From an uncultured Bacilli bacterium (GTDB lineage: Bacteria; Bacillota_I; Bacilli_A; RF39; UBA660), in assembly GCA_947627835.1 (NCBI GenBank), contig CANQXM010000042.1, positions 1 to 10,496 on the forward strand: a DNA stretch of 10,496 nt, read 5' to 3'. Both the position numbers and the translations under genes were made by a program. Numbering within the stretch: the stretch's first letter is position 1; every line of letters begins with the position of its first letter. The notes beneath the pieces are model-generated. The model worked only from the letters and a program-made list of their open reading frames with translations, was not told the DNA's origin and did no database searches. Below are positions 6,431-10,496 of the stretch, piece by piece.

Positions 6431-7630
6431 ATGAATCAAGTTGAGTTATTAGCACCAGCTGGAGACTTTGAAAGACTCCAAATTGCCTTATTATATGGAG
6501 CAGATGCAGTCTATTTTGGCGGACAAGAATTTTCATTGCGTGCCAATGCCAAAAACTTTACGTTAGAAGAAATTAAAAAAGCTACCAACTTCGCGCATCA
6601 GTTAAAGAAAAAAGTCTATGTAACAGTGAATATCGTGTTTCATGAAGACGATTTAAATGGCTTAGAGGAATATTTAAAAGCTCTGGATGAAGCAGGAATT
6701 GATGCCATCATTGCCAGCGATATTATTGTTCTTGCCACCGCCAAAAAAATTCATGCCAAATTTGCCCTTCACCTATCTACTCAAAGTAGTGTACTTAATG
6801 AAGGAGCAGCCAAATTCTATCAGAACTTGGGAGTAACAAGAATTGTTCTAGCACGCGAAGCATCCAAAAAAGACATTCAAAAAATTAAACAAGAAACCGG
6901 TCTGGAACTAGAATGTTTCGCTCATGGAGCTATGTGTACATCCATAAGTGGACGTTGTGTTTTATCAAATTATTGTACCAACCGAGATGCCAATCGGGGT
7001 GGATGCGCCCAAATCTGTCGCTGGCAATTTACCAGTGATTTAACTGAACTTCCTTTTTCCATGACAAGTAAAGATTTAAATATGATCACTCATATGAAAG
7101 AAATGATAGAACTGGGAGTAAATTCTTTCAAAGTAGAAGGAAGAATGCGTGGGATTTATTATATTGCTACCGTAATCGTAACTTATCGTAGATTAATAGA
7201 TAAAATCTTAAATAATACCCTTACAGAAAACGAAAAAGAATATGCAGAAAAAATCTTAAATCGTTGTGCCAATCGCGAGTCAACTCCTCAGTTTTTTGAA
7301 GCCATACCCAAAAAAGAAGGCCAATACTTCTTAGGGCGAGAAGAGTTATCCAACCAAGATTTTTTAGGGCTTGTAAAATCTTATGATGAAAAAAACAAAA
7401 TGGTAATACTAGAAGAACGAAATATTTTCCATGTGGGAGATACCGTCGAATTTTTTGGACCAAATCTGGAAACTTTTTCGCTAACTTTGAGTAAAATATA
7501 TGACGAAGAGGACACACCCATTACCACCGCCAATCATCCAGGAATGTTCGTAAAAATTCCCGTTCCAATTCGTTTACAAGAGTTTGACATGATGAGAATT
7601 AAAATATTTGACAAAGGAAATGTTGTGTAG
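6431..7630 (+). CDS. trhP2: TrhP-type U32 family tRNA hydroxylation protein (YrrO)
   Basis: A 399-residue canonical U32 protein. It opens with ELLAPAGDFERLQIALLYGA (5-24) and AVYFGGQEFSLRANAKNFT, and carries the full family signature ECFAHGAMCTSISGRCVLS (161-179, with C169 and C176). Three more cysteines, C182, C192 and C196, follow in the NRGGCAQICRWQF stretch, and then FKVEGRMRG (233-241). Conserved cysteines of this kind bind an iron-sulfur cluster in the related RlhA. Although named peptidases, relatives in this operon context (B. subtilis YrrO, E. coli TrhP) are needed for 5-hydroxyuridine at tRNA position 34, using prephenate-linked chemistry in E. coli. A strong AAAAGGAGGGAAG ribosome site precedes the ATG. 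It is the last gene of the operon; no terminator follows and the greA promoter begins inside its end. The udk gene found next in B. subtilis is absent. Confidence 0.92.
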   Translation: MNQVELLAPAGDFERLQIALLYGADAVYFGGQEFSLRANAKNFTLEEIKKATNFAHQLKKKVYVTVNIVFHEDDLNGLEEYLKALDEAGIDAIIASDIIVLATAKKIHAKFALHLSTQSSVLNEGAAKFYQNLGVTRIVLAREASKKDIQKIKQETGLELECFAHGAMCTSISGRCVLSNYCTNRDANRGGCAQICRWQFTSDLTELPFSMTSKDLNMITHMKEMIELGVNSFKVEGRMRGIYYIATVIVTYRRLIDKILNNTLTENEKEYAEKILNRCANRESTPQFFEAIPKKEGQYFLGREELSNQDFLGLVKSYDEKNKMVILEERNIFHVGDTVEFFGPNLETFSLTLSKIYDEEDTPITTANHPGMFVKIPVPIRLQEFDMMRIKIFDKGNVV

Positions 7631-7636
7631 TATTCT
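7608..7636 (+). promoter_or_regulatory. Promoter of greA, inside the 3' end of trhP2
   Basis: A perfect -35 TTGACA (7608-7613), an exact 17-bp spacer, and TATTCT (7631-7636, 4 of 6). The start would fall near 7643 and give a leader of about 24 nt, like the other promoters of this window. The -35 lies in coding sequence of trhP2. Confidence 0.65.
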
Positions 7637-7666
7637 CTTAAGTATGTTTTTAGGGATGTGATAGAA

Positions 7667-8134
7667 ATGAAAGAAAACGAAAAAATTATGTTAACTGCGG
7701 AAGGTTATCTTGAGTTAGAAACGGAATTAAATGAATTAAAAACCGTAACACGTCCGCAAATTATTAAAGAATTAAAAGAAGCACGCGCACAAGGTGACTT
7801 ATCAGAAAATTCAGATTATGATGCTGCTCGTGATGCCCAAGCTAAACTAGAAGGACGAATTAAAGAATTAGAGTATAAACTAGAACATTGCATTATCGCG
7901 GATCAAAAAAGTTCTGATACAGTAAACGTAGGATCAACCGTAACCATTGTTTATGATGATGGAGAAGAAGATACCTATAAAATTGTAGGATCTCTAGAAG
8001 CAGATCCATTTGACAATAAAATTTCCAATGAATCTCCAATTGGTCGTGCAATTGTTGGAAGAAAAGTAGGAGAAGACATTGAAGTAAAAAGTCCAGATGG
8101 TGCTTTTAAAGTACACATTAAGGCACTTGCATAA
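7667..8134 (+). CDS. greA: Transcript cleavage factor GreA
   Basis: A 155-residue GreA of normal length that rescues backtracked RNA polymerase by stimulating cleavage of the nascent transcript. An N-terminal coiled coil spans roughly 10-78, with the tip sequence ARAQGDLSENSDYDAARDAQ (39-58) carrying the catalytic acidic pair D44 and E47. The C-terminal FKBP-like domain contains the family signature ISNESPIGRAIVGRKVGEDIEV (119-140). I chose the ATG at 7667, which follows AGGGATGTGAT; a GTG at 7658 in the same frame would add three residues. It is transcribed from its own promoter and closed by a terminator overlapping its stop, though read-in from the trmR-trhP operon is possible because no terminator separates them. 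Confidence 0.96.
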   Translation: MKENEKIMLTAEGYLELETELNELKTVTRPQIIKELKEARAQGDLSENSDYDAARDAQAKLEGRIKELEYKLEHCIIADQKSSDTVNVGSTVTIVYDDGEEDTYKIVGSLEADPFDNKISNESPIGRAIVGRKVGEDIEVKSPDGAFKVHIKALA

Positions 8135-8157
8135 AACTGAATCTTTTCAGTTTTTTT
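8134..8157 (+). terminator. Rho-independent terminator after greA
   Basis: A perfect 8-bp stem, AAACTGAA with TTCAGTTT, around the tetraloop TCTT, followed by further T residues. It begins at the last base of the greA stop codon. Confidence 0.85.
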
Positions 8158-8175
8158 GAGTTTAATCAAAGTGCC

Positions 8176-8203
8176 TTGCAAAAACATAAGAAAATGATAT
8201 AAT
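8176..8203 (+). promoter_or_regulatory. Promoter of tig
   Basis: Consensus extended -10 TGATATAAT (8195-8203) with a weaker -35, TTGCAA (8176-8181), at 16-bp spacing. The predicted start near 8210 gives a leader of about 19 nt with the GAAAGGA ribosome site. It lies between the greA terminator and tig, so tig is a separate unit. Confidence 0.75.
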
Positions 8204-8228
8204 AAATCGTAATTGAAAGGAAAAAAGA

Positions 8229-9479
8229 ATGAAAAACGTACATGAAATTGAAGTAAAAATTGAAGGAAAAGAATGGGCTTCATGCCTAGATAAAGCTTTT
8301 AAAAAGAAAAACAAAGAAGTAAAAATTGATGGATTTCGGAAAGGAACAGCTCCAAAAGAAGTTTACATTAAAAAATTTGGAATTGAATCCCTTTACATGG
8401 ATGCCATTGATGAATCGGTAGATACTGCATATAAAAAATGTATGAAAGACAATGAATTAGTACCTGTCATTGAACCAAAACTAGATGTAAAAAGCATTGA
8501 TCAAAATGCCGTTGTCTTCACTTTTAAAATTGTTACGAAACCAGAAATTAAATTGGGAGAATACAAAAATTTAAAAATCAAAAAAGAAGAAGCAAAAGTA
8601 ACCAAAGAAGAAATCAAAGAAGAAATTGAAAATCTTCGAATGAAATTTGCAGAAATCAAAGTCAAAGATGACAAAGCCAAAATTGAAGAAAAAGATACAG
8701 CAGTCATTAACTTTAAAGGTTATGTAGATGGGAAAGAACTAGAAGGTGGAAGTGGTGAAAACTTCCCACTAGAAATCGGATCAAATACATTTATCCCTGG
8801 TTTTGAAAGTGGTTTAATGGGTCTTAAAAAAGGTGACAAAAAAACATTAAATTTAAAATTCCCAGAAAACTATGCCCAAGATTTAGGTGGCAAAGAAGTT
8901 AAATTTGATGTTGAAGTCATGGAAATTAAAACCCGTGTTTTACCAGAAATTAATGAAGACTTCTTCGCTGATTTAGGATATGACAAAGTAACAAATGAAA
9001 AAGAATTAGAAGCAGAAGTTGAAAAAGTCATTAAAGATCGTAAAGAAAAAGAAATTGAAGATAAATACCTAGATGAATGCTTAGATAAAGCATCCGAAAA
9101 TATGAAAGTAGAATTGAATGAAGAAATCATTGATGATGAAGTACATCGGATGATTCATCAATTTGAAGATCAATTAAGAATGCAAGGACTTACCATGGAA
9201 CAATATACAGAATTTACCAAAATTGATCATCAAAAACTTCATGAACAAATGCGTCCAGAAGCCATCAAGAGAGTAAAATATCGTTATCTACTAGAAGAGA
9301 TTGCTGAAAAAGAAAAAATTGACTTTACAGAAGATGAAGTCAAAGCCAAAGCTAAAGAAATGGCTGAAAATTATGGAATCACAGAACAAGAATTACTAGA
9401 TGCTTATGGTTCATTAGAAGTTGTAAAATACGATATGAAAATGCGTGAAGCAATGGAAATTATTAGAACTGGAAAATAA
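8229..9479 (+). CDS. tig: Trigger factor, ribosome-associated chaperone and prolyl isomerase
   Basis: A 416-residue trigger factor that binds the ribosome exit tunnel and helps nascent chains fold. The N-terminal ribosome-binding domain contains the docking motif as GFRKGTAPKEVYIKKFG (35-51); the usual lysine of GFRxGKxP is threonine at 40. The FKBP-type isomerase domain runs about 157-233 (DTAVINFKGYVDGKELEGG, IGSNTFIPGFESGLMGLKKG, KFPENYAQDLGGKEVKFDV). The remainder is the helical C-terminal arm domain, ending KMREAMEIIRTG. The protein begins about 8-10 residues later than E. coli or B. subtilis trigger factor; an in-frame TGA at 8214-8216 excludes a longer start. Ribosome site GAAAGGA precedes the ATG. 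It is monocistronic by its own promoter and terminator. Confidence 0.96.
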   Translation: MKNVHEIEVKIEGKEWASCLDKAFKKKNKEVKIDGFRKGTAPKEVYIKKFGIESLYMDAIDESVDTAYKKCMKDNELVPVIEPKLDVKSIDQNAVVFTFKIVTKPEIKLGEYKNLKIKKEEAKVTKEEIKEEIENLRMKFAEIKVKDDKAKIEEKDTAVINFKGYVDGKELEGGSGENFPLEIGSNTFIPGFESGLMGLKKGDKKTLNLKFPENYAQDLGGKEVKFDVEVMEIKTRVLPEINEDFFADLGYDKVTNEKELEAEVEKVIKDRKEKEIEDKYLDECLDKASENMKVELNEEIIDDEVHRMIHQFEDQLRMQGLTMEQYTEFTKIDHQKLHEQMRPEAIKRVKYRYLLEEIAEKEKIDFTEDEVKAKAKEMAENYGITEQELLDAYGSLEVVKYDMKMREAMEIIRTGK

Positions 9480-9490
9480 TCCAGTTTTTT
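9467..9490 (+). terminator. Rho-independent terminator embedding the tig stop codon
   Basis: A 6-bp stem AACTGG with CCAGTT around the loop AAAATAAT, followed by TTTT. The tig TAA stop lies in the loop, so the last sense codons form the 5' arm. Confidence 0.75.
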
Positions 9491-9514
9491 CATGTCAAAA
9501 GAACGTAAAAAAGA

Positions 9515-9543
9515 TTTACAAAAAACATCGATCGAATTATAAT
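9515..9543 (+). promoter_or_regulatory. Near-consensus promoter of lon
   Basis: TTTACA (9515-9520, 5 of 6), a 17-bp spacer, and a perfect TATAAT (9538-9543). The predicted start near 9550 gives a leader of about 24 nt carrying GAGAGGAGCGG. This is the strongest sigma-A-like promoter in the window by match to consensus. Confidence 0.85.
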
Positions 9544-9573
9544 AAAAAGCATCGGTTGAGAGGAGCGGATGAA

Positions 9574-10496
9574 ATGAAAAACTTACCTGTCATGCTACTA
9601 AAACATTTCCTCCTTTTCCCAAACCAAGAAGTAAGAATCGAATTAAATAATAAAGTTTCAAATCGAATTATTGAATTATCCAAAACGGAATTTAATAAAG
9701 AAGTCTTAATCGTCTGTCCCAAAAATGAATTAGAAGAAATCCCAGATGTGGATGATTTGCCAACCATTGGTGTAATAGCAAAATTAAAAAATATCATTAC
9801 TTTGCCTAACGGTCATATTAGAACAATGATAATGGGTCTTCGAAGAGTATATGTAAAGAAGTACTTCAGTGATGGCGAAGAAGAAATTTTAAAATGCCAT
9901 TATGAAGAATTAGAAATTCCGGCCTTAAATGAAGCAGAAAGCCTAGCTTATCACCACAAACTTATTGCCAACATAAAAAAATATGTAAAAACATCTCCAA
10001 GTACTTCAAATAGCATTTTAAATGCTTGTGAAAGTATTGATTCATTGAGTACTTTAACCGATATAATCGCAACTTTTTTACCATTAACATTCGATAAGAA
10101 AATTGCTTATATGGAAGAAGTTAACCCCCTTTTGCGTGCTGAAAATTTAATTCATGATTTAGAAGTAGAATTACAAGCCATTCGATTAGATAATAAAATT
10201 GAGAGTAACTTAAGAAAAAATTTAGAAGAAAATCAAAAAGAATATATCTTGCGTGAAAAAATACGAGAAATTGAAAAAGAGTTGGGCGAAGAAGATGAAA
10301 TTCATCAAGAAATCGATGAATTTAAAAAAAGATTATATTCACTAGAACTAGATAAAAAAACAGAAAATAAGATCGCTCATGAAATTAAGAAATATGAACT
10401 AACCCCCGATCAAAGCCCAGATTCATCGATTATTCGCAATTACTTAGATTGGGTGCTTGGTCTTCCTTGGAAAGAGTATAGTATTAATAATACAGA
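9574..10496 (+). CDS. lon: ATP-dependent protease Lon, N-terminal part, 3' partial
   Basis: An open frame from ATG 9574 to the right edge, about 307 residues. It begins MKNLPVMLLKHFLLFPNQEV, a Lon N-terminal (LAN) domain start, and continues through strands such as NKEVLIVCPKN, GVIAKLKNIITLPNGHIRTM and GLRRVYVKKYF. The helical segment LRKNLEENQKEYILREKIRE and the acidic linker KELGEEDEIHQEIDEFKKRL follow, and the visible part ends with IRNYLDWVLGLPWKEYS, the conserved lead-in to the AAA+ module. The Walker motifs and Ser-Lys protease dyad lie beyond the window. Lon degrades misfolded and regulatory proteins in the cytosol. The start is fixed by GAGAGGAG about 7 nt upstream; the ATG at 9569 is out of frame and closes after two codons. 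It follows tig directly, without the clpX that lies between them in B. subtilis. No heat-shock operator was convincingly found. Confidence 0.95.
   Translation, partial: MKNLPVMLLKHFLLFPNQEVRIELNNKVSNRIIELSKTEFNKEVLIVCPKNELEEIPDVDDLPTIGVIAKLKNIITLPNGHIRTMIMGLRRVYVKKYFSDGEEEILKCHYEELEIPALNEAESLAYHHKLIANIKKYVKTSPSTSNSILNACESIDSLSTLTDIIATFLPLTFDKKIAYMEEVNPLLRAENLIHDLEVELQAIRLDNKIESNLRKNLEENQKEYILREKIREIEKELGEEDEIHQEIDEFKKRLYSLELDKKTENKIAHEIKKYELTPDQSPDSSIIRNYLDWVLGLPWKEYSINNT

Noticed and set aside
7584..7605. Second TTGACA (7584) with TAAAAT (7600) upstream of greA
   Set aside because: The spacer is only 10 bases, too short for a sigma-A promoter; the pair at 7608-7636 has correct spacing.
9493..9510. 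Possible CtsR heat-shock operator upstream of lon (TGTCAAA then CGTAAAA)
   Set aside because: The second repeat is poor and the spacer is 4 bases instead of the 3 expected for CtsR heptads, so it is not a convincing site.
9537..9797. Minus-strand open frame over the lon promoter and start
   Set aside because: It overlaps the clear Lon N-terminal coding sequence and promoter and resembles no known protein.

Overview
The window is a housekeeping segment from a low-GC bacterium, roughly one third G+C by eye, with every gene on the + strand. Gene order closely follows the Bacillus subtilis block yrrI-alaS-yrzL-yrrK-yrzB-yrrL(mltG)-yrrM-yrrN-yrrO-greA, which points to Bacillota and probably the Bacilli. 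UGA is used as a stop (ends of yrzB and mltG), so the genetic code is standard and not the Mycoplasma/Spiroplasma code. MltG implies that a peptidoglycan wall is made. Several proteins are compact (AlaRS, trigger factor N-terminus), which suggests a streamlined lineage such as an uncultured gut Bacilli order or an Erysipelotrichia relative. That placement is inference.

Layout: positions 1-2640 hold the 3' end of an AI-2E-type permease (yrrI-like), a dNMP-kinase-like P-loop protein, and a strikingly short alaS that ends in a hairpin terminator. Positions 2697-2939 hold a solitary 73-residue Xre-type regulator with its own extended -10 promoter. Positions 2950-7630 form a tightly packed operon behind a recognisable promoter: ireB, ruvX, yrzB, mltG, trmR, trhP1-like, trhP2. 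Most junctions overlap or are separated by 5-15 nt. Positions 7608-8157 are greA with its own promoter inside the end of trhP2 and its own terminator. Positions 8176-9490 are tig, with promoter and terminator. From 9515 onward is lon, with a near-consensus promoter, running off the right edge.

Functionally the window combines tRNA charging (AlaRS), wobble-uridine modification (two U32-family proteins plus TrmR, the ho5U34/mo5U34 pathway known in B. subtilis), cell-wall synthesis and its signalling (MltG, IreB), RNA/DNA processing (RuvX), transcript-cleavage rescue (GreA), and protein folding and turnover (trigger factor, Lon). I see no mobile element, CRISPR array, RNA gene or defence system. 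No intergenic gap reaches 300 bases; the largest are about 90 bases and hold promoters and terminators. I did not find an obviously new biological system. The most interesting points are the doubly shortened AlaRS, the cysteine-poor U32 partner beside a canonical one, an IreB without the known phospho-threonines, and the small regulator with an unusually short predicted leader.
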